Below the pieces are notes generated by a model. It ran no database searches. It was given only the letters and a program-made list of their open reading frames with translations, and was not told the origin of the DNA. Both the position numbers and the translations under genes were made by a program. From Reclinomonas americana ATCC 50394 (taxonomy: Eukaryota; Jakobida; Jakobea; Jakobida): a stretch of 64,000 bases of DNA. The stretch covers positions 134,679 through 198,678 of the forward strand of contig PS015097.1 in NCBI GenBank assembly GCA_048213135.1, in the 5' to 3' direction. Positions 10,682 to 22,797 of this stretch are shown here, one piece after another; within the stretch, counting starts at the first letter, position 1, and every line of letters begins with the position of its first letter.

Positions 10682-12429
10682 ATGTTTGCGAGAGTGTTGC
10701 GGCCGTCGTGCACACGCGCCTTTGCGTCGTACGTGAACCCACCACGCGTGTTTGTCAATAAGGAGACACGCGTCATTTGCCAGGGTTTCACCGGAAAGCA
10801 GGTGTGTGTCTCTCTGTGTGCATGTGTGCGAATCAACTGCTCCCCTTGTCTGCCTGGTGTGCATGCGTGCTTGCGTGTCTCTCTATGTGTGTGCGCCTGC
10901 GCGTGAGAGGAGAGTGCGTGCGTGGTGCTCATGGAATCGCCATGTCTTGCGGCCTCTCTGTCTCTCTCTCTCCTCTCTCTCTGCGCATCTCCGTGCCTGT
11001 CTCTGTTGTCTCTCGCCGTGTTGCGCGTGTGTGCATCCACACCACCTTCATCGACCGGAATTTGCATGCTTGTCTCGTGTCTCATCAGCATTCCTCTTTC
11101 ACACACACACACAGGGAACCTTCCACTCGGAGCAAGCGCTGGCCTACGGTGTGGCATTATCGTCACAAAACGAACTGTGTCATTGTGCACAAAAATGCTC
11201 ATCTTCTCTGTCTGCAGGCACACAACTCGTGGGCGGTGTGACTCCCAAGAAGGGCGGCACAACACATCTCGGGCTGCCCGTCTTCAACACAGTCAAGGAG
11301 GTCTGTGCTGTTGGCTGTTGTTCACATCTCTCTCTTGCTCACTGCATTGTTGGTTTGCGCCAGGCTGTGGCTGGTGTGAAGCCGCATGCGTCGGTGATTT
11401 ACGTGCCGCCGCCGTTTGCGGCGCAGGCCATTCTCGATGCGATCGAGGCCGAGCTTGATCTCGTGGTGTGCATCACTGAGGGTATTCCCCAGCACGACAT
11501 GGTCAAGGTGAGAGATGTGGCGATCAGTTCCCGTTGTGGTGTGTGTTGCTCACTCTTTCGCCTGGTGATGCAGGTCAAGTACGCTCTGAAGGAGGCCGGT
11601 GGCAAGACGCGACTGATTGGCCCCAACTGCCCCGGAATCATCAAGCCCGACGAGTGCAAGATTGGCATCATGCCCGGCTACATTCACACCAAGGGCAAGA
11701 TGTTGCGTCTCATTCCTCACTCTCCTCTTCTCCGTCTCGTCTCACATCCTCCATGACAGTGGCATCGTCTCGCGCTCGGGCACACTGACATACGAGGCTG
11801 TCGCGCAAACCACGGCTGCTGGCCTGGGACAGTCGACGGTGTGTGTGCTCAGAAGACCAGAGCACGACTGTTCAGTTACAGGTCTCCTCACGCACGTGTT
11901 CCCCCACTCTCGCAGGTGGTTGGCATCGGTGGCGATCCGTTCAATGGCACGAACTTTATCGATGTGTTGGAGCGCTTTGTGGCTGATCCGGAGACGCAGG
12001 GTTGCGTTGTTTCTCGTCGAGACCTTGAGCATCGAGAGTTGTTGCTCACTCACTCTCTCTCCCTCGTGCAGGCATTATCATGATTGGCGAGATTGGTGGT
12101 TCCGCAGAAGAGAATGCTGCTCAGTTTATCAAGGAGAGCGGCACGCAGAAGCCAGTGGTCTCGTTCATTGCCGGTCGCACAGCACCCCCAGGACGCCGCA
12201 TGGGTACATTTCCATTTGCTTTCTTCCATGTTTTTTTGTTGCTGCCTGCCTCGCTCACCATCGCCCGTCATCCGCAGGTCATGCTGGTGCCGTCATTGCT
12301 GGCGGCAAGGGAGACGCCGAGTCGAAGATTGCGGCACTGAAGGCTGCCGGCGTCGCCGTGGCCGACTCACCTGCCAAGCTCGGCACGACGATGCTCAATT
12401 CGATGAAGGAGCGCGGTTTCCACGCGTAA
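10682..12429 (+). CDS. SUCLG1: Succinyl-CoA ligase alpha subunit, mitochondrial
   Basis: TCA-cycle enzyme: succinyl-CoA + NDP + Pi to succinate + CoA + NTP, working with a beta subunit in the mitochondrial matrix. The start [18 protein letters not shown] is a typical Arg/Ser presequence. It is followed by [20 protein letters not shown] (CoA binding), [59 protein letters not shown] and [17 protein letters not shown], which holds the phosphohistidine. Ends KERGFHA (TAA 12427-12429). At least eight introns, all placed by conserved sequence. Those at 11702-11759 and 12001-12071 start GTTGCG. Confidence 0.97.
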
Positions 12430-12603
12430 GCCGCGTGTCTGTGTTCGAGTAGCGACGGGGAAAGGCACTGCTGCTGCCACTCGTGCGCGCGTGTGTGTGT
12501 ACTCGTTCTCTTCGCGTGTTGGCGTCGACTGAAAATGCACATGCAAGCGTCGTTGTTGTTCCACGGATACGCTTTTATGACATGGCGGTGCGACGGCGTG
12601 GAC

Positions 12604-15600
12604 TCATCTTAGCCGACCGCTCTTCAGTGTGCCAAAGTCGGCACGTAGACGCAGCAGGCCCTGCATCTCCTCCAGCTTCATGCCGACAAAGGCGTCCTCT
12701 TTCATGAGGTCGCGGATTTGCGACGGGTGCACCAGGAACAGCTTGGTGATCTCCTTGAGGAAGCGGAAGCGCTCCGACACGGCATCGATGCCGAACGACT
12801 CGGCACACGTTTCATACTCGGCCACGTCGCGCATCAGCTGGAGCGCGCCCTGCATCGAGATCACGAACCGACGCAGGTGCTTCATCACGCAGCTACACGC
12901 ATAACACATGTATTCAGCAACCGCAGAGAGACAATCATCATCACCTTCATCATCAGCTGCTCACGCAACTCGTACAAGCGCATGCCAAAGAGCGACAAGA
13001 ACTCGTTCTGATTGCGCCCATCGAGCATGGCACGGATCTTGGTGACGGTGGATGTCACAAACTCGGTGGCTTGGCGACACGCCCGGGTTGGCCCACCGTC
13101 CATGGACTCGGTGGCCTTTTTCGGAGGATTGTAATCGGTCTTGCTCTGACTCGTCGTCAGCATGTCGTCAATGTACATGCACAGGCCTGGGTGACGCAGG
13201 GCACGCGTTGGAAACGTGCGATGAAAGAGTGACGGAGAGACTCTGCATACCTCTCAAGCACAGATTCATGCCCTCGGCCACGTTCTCCTCCAGCTGCTGG
13301 AGCAGGCGATTCTTGTCCGACACGCACTCCTTGCCCGAGACCGACACACCGCTCGTCTGCCACAGCGAGATGCTGGCGTCGGAGAACACTGGCAACACAT
13401 CTTGCTGGAAGTGCTCCTGCAGCTTCAGCACGACCGCGTTGACGGTACGCACGCCCGCCAGGAAGTCATCGATGGGTGCCGGATCGAGGAGTGGCTGACC
13501 GCGTCGACTCGTGGCATCGCGCAGGCGCATGAGACCACTGAGGAGAGTGTGCACTCATGAGGACAATGAGACGGAGACAGGAGGGTGGAGCAACAGCACA
13601 GACGCAACTTGTCGACTCGCTCCCGCATGTACTTGCCGAGATACAGAATGACCACGGAAAATAGTTGTGGGGCCAGTGCGGCTCTGCGTGCACACACGCA
13701 CAAAATACACGCGCAAGCTGTCAGTATCCAAAACAGAGTTCCCTGAACCGACATGCGATGGTCACGAAACACATCGGTGGGCCGCACATCCATGCACCGC
13801 CGAATGGCATCTCGAGACGACTGCAGCGCATTCACGCAAAACTCGAAGGCGTGGCGTCCCTCAATAAAAGCGCCCGACGAGTCGAAGCTGGGACTCTGCA
13901 TTGGCGCACCATCGATCAATATTAGAGACACAAAAAACCACCTCTTCACATGTGTGATGTGCGCACCTCGGGCAGGGAGGAGAACCGACGACAGTACTCT
14001 TCCAGATTCTCCACTTCACGCTTCCCGTACCTGCAAGATTGACAGTGGTGAGCGACACAGCAGGACAATCACGAACCCCTCCCCTTGCAAACACGCAACT
14101 CCTCCGAGTACTCGCCGAGAAGCGTCTCGACGTACTTCATAAAGTCAAGGGACGCAAGATTGGCGGCCTTGAGACGACCGGCAAACTCCACACACGATTC
14201 TGCATCATGCCCACCAGTCAGCTAATCCACATGCTCCTCACCATCGCCCGCGTTCACACACAGAGTTACCCAACTGCGGACATTGGCAAACGTGCGCAGG
14301 AAAGTCAGTTCGTCAATGTCGATGGACATGGCCTGCAAATCGGCCGTGCCCAACAACTGTCGCACATTCGAGGCGATCTGTACGCGATGGAGTCAGCCGT
14401 CATCCATGTCGTCGACGAGGGACGCACGACGAAACGACATGCTCGAAAATGCGCGTCAGCAGCAAGTCCAGCACGTGCTCCGGATTGTTGAAGATCTTGG
14501 CAATCAGCGCCGACTCGTGGCGCAACACTCGTTCCACCTCACCAAACAGCATATCCAGGCCGGCGATCGGCTGCCCGAGCTTCAGCGTTCTGCAGGGAGA
14601 GAGAGAGTGTTAGGGTGCAACGATCCCTCACTGTCTTTCGACACCTCCCATCCCCTCAATCGCAACGTCACTCGTTCCGACTCGTCGGTAAACATCTCCG
14701 CCGCCAGCTGCTCCACCACATCCTCCACGAGGCGCACGTACTTGCGATGACACCGGTTGCCGCCGTTGAATTCGAACAGCACACCCGCAATGCCCTTCAT
14801 CACCTTGATCTGCTGCTCGGCCTTCTCGCCGGTGCGGAACTTGCGGAACGCGCTCTCAAAGTGCCGCAACAGCTTGCTCTCAAAGTCGCGGCAAAAGGCA
14901 AAGATGCGCTCGCACGTGTCCTCGTGCTCAGTCAACTCCTCCGCCACGCCCTTGAGTTTCTTGGCCACCACGGCCAACTGCAAACACAACAAACAAAACC
15001 AAGACTGTGAGCAGAGGAGGGGCGTGCGAGAGAGGGAAGGAGATGGAGAAGCACGCAACATCGCGGACTTTCTCGGAACCCTGCAGCAAGTCGACGGCGG
15101 ACACCTCGTTGCGTTCGAACCGCAGGAACGTGTCGAGCAAGTTGCGCGCATCCTCCGCCCGCCGCGACTGCGTCTCCAGATTGTCCAGCCGCTCTCCAAT
15201 CTGCACCGCCGTGTTTCCATAGTTGGTGACGCTGTTATCCAGCCGCTTGAACTGATCCAGAATCGCACTCATGTCGCCACCACTGCTGCCGGCCGTGTCA
15301 CGAAAGGCGTCCTCGGCACGATGCAGCGTTGCCTCCCACTCGGCAATCTCCTGCTCCACCTCCTTGTACAGACGTCGCATCGAGCGCAACGAGGAGCCGA
15401 AGAGCTTCTGAAAGTCGCGACTCATCGGCAACAGCAGCGCATCGTCGCCCGAGCTGCAGAGACAAGTGAATGTGAGAGAGAGAGAGAGAGAGAGAGAGAT
15501 AGGAAGATGGAAGGCGAGAGAGAGAGAGAGAGAGACAGGCAGAGAGACGCAACCCGCCAGGCTCGGTGGGCGAGAGCAAACTGCCTCCTGCTGCGGCCAC

Positions 15601-16099
15601 TGCCGACACGGCGGCATCGGCACGTTTGCGCGCCTCATTGAGAGCTCTGTGCGTCAAAATGTCGATAAAGTTGGCCTCGTCAAAGTCAGGCCCGCCAAAG
15701 AAGTCCTTTGTGTGCCATGCATTCGCGTGTGAGCAACGCGCGTGCACACACACATATATGAACACACACACACGCAACATCGACATTCTCAAAGTCAAAA
15801 ATGCCCACTGGTGCGAGAGGCACTGCCTCGGCGGGTGCATGTCGTGGTGCTGTTGCTGCTGCTGCAGTGGTGCCTGCGCCAGTGTCGGTGGGAGCAGCGA
15901 TGGAGGATGTCGCAGTGTCATCAGTGGCAGCTGCTGCTGCGGCGGAGGGTGGTGCGCGCGCACCCCGCCCACTGCTGCTTCCTCGTGTGCGCCCGACTGG
16001 CTCACCCGCGTCGCCCTCTGGATTGGCAAACACCGCGGCGGCAGTGACACGCTCGCGGCGGCGGCCTCGGCGACGCCCTCCGCCATCCTCTCCGTCCAT
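12604..16099 (-). CDS. EXOC5: Exocyst complex component Sec10 (EXOC5)
   Basis: Subunit of the exocyst, which tethers secretory vesicles to the plasma membrane. The chain starts MDGEDGGGRRRGRRR (ATG 16097-16099) with an Ala/Thr/Ser-rich extension of about 100 residues, longer than in animals. The conserved FDEANFIDILTHRALNEARK region follows. Long coiled coils come next (SRDFQKLFGSSLRSMRRLYK, LDQFKRLDNSVTNYGNTAVQ), then VAKKLKGVAEELTEHEDTCE and NRCHRKYVRLVEDVVEQLAA in the body. The C-terminus RFLKEITKLFLVHPSQIRDL ... GLLRLRADF is the Sec10 ending. Stop at 12604-12606. About 12 introns. Only 38 bp separate its ATG from the stop of the gene upstream on the same strand. Confidence 0.85.
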
Positions 16100-16137
16100 G
16101 TCAATTAAACAAATGAAAAAAAGTGCGATTTCGTTTT

Positions 16138-19100
16138 TTATGAGGTCGCCTGGACTTTTCTCCGCAGGTGATCGATCAGCGAGCGTTTCTCTTGCATGTG
16201 GCGCCACTCGGAGCTGGCCAGTGCGTCCTTGGAGCCGGTGGAGTGGTTCGATTCGAAGCTGGTGGTGCTGGTGCGTCCGCTCTGTGAGCGGAGCAGATCG
16301 AGACTCTGTCGCCACTTGGGTTTCTTGCGCTGCGCGGCCGATTTCTGTGCGCCTCGATGTTTCAGTTGCGAGCTCACGAAACAAGAAGAAAGCAATTGCA
16401 AGCGCAGACGAAACTTCGCGCTCTCCCGACGACACGTCCCAGTCCACTGGCTGCGACTCGCCGTCCATGGATGAGTCCATGGCGTTGTCGGAGCCCTTGC
16501 CTTCGGGGAAGGCGCTGATTTCCACCACTTCGCCCTCGCGCCGCTGCGACGCCGATAGTGACTCGGCCGATACCACTGTCACTTGTGGAGCGACGCCACT
16601 CGCTGCGCCTCCATTCGCCGCTGCCGTCGTGCCCTTGCCCGCAGCAGCCTCCTCGGCGGCCGCCGCCTTGTTGGCCGCCGCCGCACGCAGCGCACTGTCG
16701 CCATTCGCATTGGCACTGTTCACCTTGGCAAAGGCACCAGTGGCGCTCTTGGAGGGTGTGGGTGCCGGTGGAGGAGCAGGCATCCACGGCACATGCAGTG
16801 CATCCGCAAAGCACAACACCAGCGGCTCCACCGACTGGCCCGATTCCACCGCACTGGCACCCCACACATTCGCCGCACCCAAGTCGTGCACCGCACGCAG
16901 CTCCTGCTGCACCTCCGCCACCGGCAACAACGACAGCGGTGCCTCCGAGTGCGCCTGCAACATGCTCAGCAGTCGCACCGACGCATTCACCAGACCCTGC
17001 GCCTGCTCCAACTGCTCGCTGGACTGCGCCGCCACCGAGGCATTCCGGTGCACCACCGACGACGCCACAGCCAGCGCAGTGTGCGACACCTCACCCAGCT
17101 CCTCCGTCAGATCGCGCACCTGACCCAGATCCTTGCAGCGCAGGAGAGCCAGAGAAGAGTCCGTCACACGCTGCATGGCGGCATGTGGATCGCTGTCGAA
17201 CAACTGCAACAGCTGATGTCGCTGATTCAGCAACTCCAGTACCCGACTCGGCAACAGATTCAACGTGTCGGCTGCCGTGTTCATCAGCACGCGGAACTCG
17301 GAGGTGGTCGATGCGTTGCGTAGGGCACGCAGAATCGCCAGCACGCTGGTACAGCGGTCAACCAGGGCCGTTGTCGCTCCCGAGTTGCGTGCCGCACGAA
17401 TGGCCGCCTGGAACTGATCCAGCTCCATGAGACACACGTCACGCAACGCCTCATTCAACATCTTGTCCATCTGTGTCTGATGCACTTGCACGGCCTGCGA
17501 AGTTGGAGAAAAGGTGAGAAAAAGATGGCAATTGAGGCAACAGAAACTGCTGAGCGCGCTACCTTGGCGTGACATCTCACGTACAGCGGGGAGGTGTTGA
17601 TGGCCGTCACATCCGACGCGCGCTGCACTGCACTCTCCAGCTCCTCATCGGTGCGGAAGTACAACAGGTCCTGCAAGTACGTCAACCAGCGGCGATATGT
17701 GCGGAGCGTCTCCCGTCGCACGCCTGCCATTTGCGCATCGTCGACCAACTGCACCACGATTTAGTCGTCACGCTCGCTGTCAAACGCAATCGCCTCCACA
17801 GGCTCACCTCCTCCAGAGCCAACACATCGCCCTCCACATCCACCTTGGTTGCCGCCTGCCGCACCTGGAAATCGTAGCTCTCCGCCACCGCCTTGGCATT
17901 CCACTTCTTGATGGTCTCCTCGAACTCGAGCACCAGCGGGTGCGACTCGAGGAACCGATTCAACTCACATCCCTGCAAGATTGCCTCGGCGTCCTGCAGC
18001 GTTCACACAACAACAACAACAACATACATGTGAGCAAATCCTCGTGATTGAGCACTGGTGCACCGCTGCCACCACACGCACCGTAATACTGGTGGCCTTG
18101 GAGAGTGCAGCCAGTGAATTCAACGCGTCACCCAGCTCTGCAACAATCGGTGCCGGCAGACCGGCACGCGCAGCTGTGTCGAGCACCGGACGGACGGCGT
18201 GTGCATCGTCGGCACTCGTGACCCGCTGTACAAAGGCCTTGAGCTGCGACAACATCGAGTCCAGCGCTCCACCGTCAATCTGGAAGCCGACATCGCCACC
18301 ATCCTCTTCCTCCAACCACCCGCCACCAACACCGTTGCCGCTATCTGATGGTAGTGGGGAGGGATTGGCCGACGAGGCCATGGAGCGCGCCGGCGACTCG
18401 TGCAACCTTCCGTGCTTCTCGTAGTATCTCGACATGGCCGACACTCGTTGTCGCACGTGGTCCAACTTGTCTTCGGCACGTACTGAACCGGCCGCCGACA
18501 GCGCACCACCACCGTTACCGCTTGTTCGAGAAGACGACTGTGATCGCGCACTGTGACCATCCGCTCCGCTTCTCCGACCTTGCCTCGTCGACTCCTCGAA
18601 TAATGACTGCAACTTCTCCTCGGTGCGCACCAACAACATTCCCACACGGTCCTCCAACTTGGCGGGCGGTGGCGGTGGCACGGTTGAGGTGCGACCGCTC
18701 GGTGCCGTGGACTGTGTGCGTGTGGTGGAGGCACTGGAGCGAGCGGTGGACGACGAGCGCGGAGCACCACGCTGCTGGAACAGAGCTCGTGCCGCACTCG
18801 ACACGGACTCGAGAGGATACGAGGCCAGTGGTGGTGTGGAGTCCGCATAGCTCTTCACCCCCGACGCAGGCGCCGAGGCTGTCGGTATGGTACGAATGTT
18901 GCGCTGCTGCGCCACGGCGCGATTGCGTAATCTGGTCACCGACTGCTTCCACATCGTGGTCATGTCGGAGGGATAAAGTCGGCCGCCGCCGAGTTGCTGC
19001 TGTTGCTGAAGCTGCTGCTGCTGCTGAAGCAGTGACAGTGGTGGTGACGAGCCACCATTTGCCACCATATTCGTCGTCGTCGTCGCCGCACCAACACTCG

Positions 19101-20941
19101 CGCCAGTCAAATTCGAGTGGTACGAGAGAGCGTCCATGGAACCTGGTCCAGGCGACGCCTGCACCGAGCGCGACACCTCCAACGTGTGTGTTCGCGTTGC
19201 TCCACTGGCAGTGCCGCCGCCATTGAGAGGAGGCGGTGCCACAGGCGCATCCTCCATCACCGACACAGCAGCTGGTGCAGACGGACCGGCGCGCTTGACA
19301 TACAAGTCCAGACCTGGTGGCAGGAGCAGCAAGCGCGACACAGATTTAGCGATGCCACCACCAAGCACACAAATATCACGTCGGCGCACACGAACCACTC
19401 TGCACTTGACGAGATGGCACAGGAATCGGTCGCAAAGGTGTTTGTTGGGTGGGTGCCGGGGCCGCATTTGGTGCAACCGACGCCGCCGGAGGTGCGGGTG
19501 GCGGCTGGTCCAAAAAGTCGAGAAGATGAAAGTAGTTGAGATCGGGATTCGGTCGCAGGCGAGAGAGCTCCTCGCGAAACACTCCATCCAGCAGCGGACT
19601 CTCCCACTCGGGACGCGCCATAAATCGCTCGTAATCCGACGAGCAGTACAGCAGCAGCGATTTCCTGCACCACACACACACACACAACGTTGTGAGAAGG
19701 ACTGCTGAAACACCGCTCCAGGACCGCAGGAGCGGACGCAACAGCAGGTACGGAATGTGCAGCTGTGCCGCCAGGATCAACAACGACAGCACATTGTCGT
19801 CGTTGATGCCCCACGACTGCAGCTTGGCTCGGGCAGCCTGTGCGCGTGGCAGCAGCGACGTGCAGCGCTTCTGAAACTGCGCCTCCAACATTGTTCTGCG
19901 AGAGAAGGCGAGAGATCGATTGTGATGAGTTGATTGCTTTTGATAAAAGAGGGCGATGCATGTCGTGCACGCAACAGATTGCGCTTCTCCTCGGCCGCTC
20001 GCTCCGACGACGCATCTGCCATGGTCTCCGACACGTCGCCAAACAGCGCATCTAGCCGCGATCGCAACTGTGTGTGTGTCGCACTGCGCGTCAGCAAGGT
20101 GCGCACGTGAGACAAGGCAAGTCAGCAGCACGCAACAGCCTGCGGCGGAAACGATCCATGTCGCAAAAAGTGCGTAAACGTGTCCTCCACCGACGCCTTT
20201 AGCATCTCCCGCAACGTGGACTCGGTGCGCCTCCGCGACGCCTGCCCACGCGCCGTCACCCGCTGCTGCAGCAGCACCAGTGCCGCCTCGAACTCGACGC
20301 GCAATTGAGCCAACTGCGACGAGTCAGCAACAGCGGCAAGACTGCTACACACAGAGAGAGTGAGCGACACAAGACACACGCACCTCACGCAGTGCGCTGA
20401 GCGATGCCTCCATGGCCTCGCGTCGATCTGGCACCGACGACGAGTGAGACGATCGATCATCAAGAGCACAACAACAACGACGACGCAACGAATCGCATCC
20501 GACGCCCAATCAAACACCGCCGTCAACGTCTCGTCCTCCAACGCACGGAACCAATGCGCCGACTCACCACTGCGCCAGCGCCGACAGTGAGTCAACAACA
20601 CCCTCCTCGCACACACTTTGGCCATGGCGCATACACACAAACCTCACACGCCGCGGCTCAAAGCGAACCATCACCGGCGCAGCTGCCTTGGACGCGGTGG
20701 CAACAGACGATGCCGCCGAGGAGGGATCGGAGGCGTGCAACTGCGCCACCGCGTGCGCCACATAATCAATTTCGCGACACGCGCTCTCCAAATCGCACCG
20801 GAACACGCGAGCAGCGGTGCCCGTGGCCGGCGCAGTGGACGACGACGATGTCGATGTCGACTTGCGCGCGCTTGAGGGCGCCGACGTCTTGCCGGCTCCG
20901 AACAACGGCGCGATCTCCACGCGCAACATCGGCCGCAACAT
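16138..20941 (-). CDS. Very large protein, unrecognised (helical, possibly dynein-tail-like segment)
   Basis: Hand splicing joins the exons in compatible phases from MLRPMLRVEIAPLFGAGKT (ATG 20939-20941) to HLRRKVQATS (stop 16138-16140), roughly 1,400-1,500 residues. Layout: an N-terminal helical part (LESACREIDYVAHAVAQLHA; MLEAQFQKRCTSLLPRAQAA); a long Ser/Gln/Pro-rich disordered part (about 18300-19330, with poly-Q and PPPPPA); helices at 17000-18250. The segment FLESHPLVLEFEETIKKWNA looks like the FL..NP...EYE..I..Y pattern of dynein heavy-chain tails. No motor, kinase or other enzyme domain was seen. Two introns (following PPQA and KRN) start GTTGCG. It could be two adjacent genes, but the phases support one. 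Function unknown. Confidence 0.5.
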
Positions 20942-21426
20942 TTTGGGGCGCCTGCGCCTGCTCTCTCTCTCTCTTTCTATCACTCTCTGCCTGTCTCTGC
21001 CGGTGAACCCTGCTCTATTGACGCAGCGCCTCTCCACGCTCGCTCTCACTCTCCGCGGTCCTCTCTTTCGGTTGAGTGGAATGGACGGTCGATTTCATTC
21101 ACTTTGTTTCGCATTCAGGTGAGTCCGCGCGGATTGCGTGCTGTGTGTGTATCTGTGTGCATACAGGAAGGTGTCTGGTCAACGCGCAGTGGCGTGTGCG
21201 TGTGCGTGAGTCGTGCACAGTGCGCGCCATCTCGTCGCCTGTGTCTGTTCTCTGTGTGTCTTCCACCTGCACGCGCGTGTGTTGCATCGTGCGTGTTGGT
21301 GTGTCGTGCCGTGAGATTCGTGCGTGTGTGCCGTGTGCGCCTGTGCGCGTGTGCGTGAGTAAGACATTGTTGTGTGAGCCATGACTGACACACACGCGCA
21401 CACACACACAGAGAGAGGAGAGAGAG
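20942..21426. promoter_or_regulatory. Divergent intergenic region with possible 5'UTR intron
   Basis: Lies between the large (-) gene and ATP synthase delta (+). CT-, TG- and CA-rich, no convincing ORF. A good donor (AG|GTGAGT at 21119) and a CA-rich acceptor near 21411 would make a 5'UTR intron for the delta gene. Likely shared promoter region. Confidence 0.4.
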
Positions 21427-22081
21427 ATGGTGTTGCAGGTGCTTGTACGACGATGCGCCATGTCAATGGCACGCGCAGAGGCTGCCCCGGCCGCTGCTGC
21501 TGCAGTGGCTGCCAACAAGGTGATTGACGCACTCTGATGATGGACGACGGTTTGACAGGAGAGTGACTCACTCTCTGTGTGTGTGCTGCAAAAGGTTGCC
21601 TTCTCGCTGTTCACACCGCACGCGGCGATCAAGCGACGTGTGGAAGCCGATCTGGTGGTTGTCCCAGGCGCAGCGGGTGTGTTTGGAGTGGCTCCGCAGC
21701 ATGTGCCGACGATTGCCGAGTTGCAACCGGGAGTGGTCGCCGTCTACGAGAACGGCGACGTCAACACACCCGCCAACAAGTACTTTGTGTCGGGAGGATT
21801 CTGCACTGTTTCGTCCATGTGTGCGCACGCGCGCGCGGGGGAGAAATGAGCGCAAAGAACGAGTGTGTTGATGTGTGTTGTTGAAACAGGTGAAGGAGGA
21901 CTCGAGCTGCGACATCTCGGCCATTGAGGCGGTGTCGCTGGCGGATTTCGATCATGATGCGGTGCGGAAGGCCCTGGCTACGGCCAAGGAGAATCTGGCG
22001 TCGGCGCAGTCGGACGAGGATCGTGCCAAGGCGCAGGTGGCAGTCGATGTGTACGAGGCGATTGAGACGGCCTTGGCCTAA
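21427..22081 (+). CDS. ATP5F1D: Mitochondrial F1-ATPase delta subunit (bacterial epsilon homologue)
   Basis: Central-stalk subunit of the F1Fo ATP synthase in the inner mitochondrial membrane. MVLQVLVRRCAMSMARAEAA is an Arg-rich presequence, followed by an Ala run. VAFSLFTPHAAIKRRVEADL starts the beta-sandwich. GAAGVFGVAPQHVPTIAELQ is the family motif (G-x-x-G-...-H-x-P-x-x-x-x-L-x-P-G). FVSGGF is spliced to CTVKEDSSCDISAIEAVSL; the C-terminal helical hairpin ends VYEAIETALA. Two introns; TAA at 22079-22081. Length about 165 aa, normal. Confidence 0.93.
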
Positions 22082-22420
22082 ACCTCTCTCTTATGTCACT
22101 CCCTCCCTGTGAGCGGTGTGGCTTCTCCACCTCGTTTCTTCTTTCTTCTTCTTTCCCCCTTCCTTTCTTCAATCGAGAGAGGAGGGAGTACGCTTTCTTG
22201 CTGCTGTTCTTGCATGCTTCATCTTGCTCTCTTTCGTGTCGTGGTCGTCTGTTTTCTCTCTCTCTCTCTCGTGCGTGACGGAGAGCCGGGGGAATGGCAA
22301 CACGGTGACAGTGGGCAACTGTAGGCATGTGGGATGGTGCGGAAGGCGACGTACATTAAAAAAACAAAAAGAAACAGCATGACATGCAAGCGTCCTGCCA
22401 ATCACAATCCCATCGACATT
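22082..22420. other. Intergenic, pyrimidine-rich
   Basis: TC-rich 3' flank of the delta gene, then an A-rich stretch near 22350. ATGs at 22334 and 22379 are in frame with the downstream gene but would put a basic tail in front of its signal peptide. Confidence 0.5.
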
Positions 22421-22750
22421 ATGCTGTCGAGAGGAGCTTCATGGCTTGTGCTGATGGTGGCCGTGCTGGCACTGAGTGTCGGTGTTGTGGCGGCCAGCAA
22501 CACCGTGCAGTTGGACGACAACAATGATGCGAAGATCCCGAGGTCACTCTCCGCGGTGCCTCCGGCCGCAGACATGGCCGCGGCATACTATGCAGTTGCG
22601 CGATGACTCTGATGTGTGTGTGCACAGCGCATGCACAAGTCTGATTGTTTGTGTGGTGTGTTTGATGTTTGTTCACACAACATGCAGGAATGGGCGCACT
22701 CGCACTGGGTGAGTCGACATGAGCTGTGTCTCTTTGTGTATGTGTGTGTG

Positions 22751-22797
<47 letters not shown>

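Noticed and set aside
3361-12071. GTTGCG introns as copies of one introner-like element
   Set aside because: Apart from the first six to seven bases and the AG end, the introns in ARMC9, SCS-alpha and MAGOH share no sequence or length.
15801-17430. Two long + strand open frames opposite Sec10 and the large gene
   Set aside because: Antisense shadows of GC-rich coding exons, low-complexity Ala/Pro/Arg composition, no starts or splice logic.
22334-22420. Earlier in-frame start for the GH31 gene
   Set aside because: It would place about 29 mostly polar, basic residues in front of a clear signal peptide; the ATG at 22421 begins it directly.
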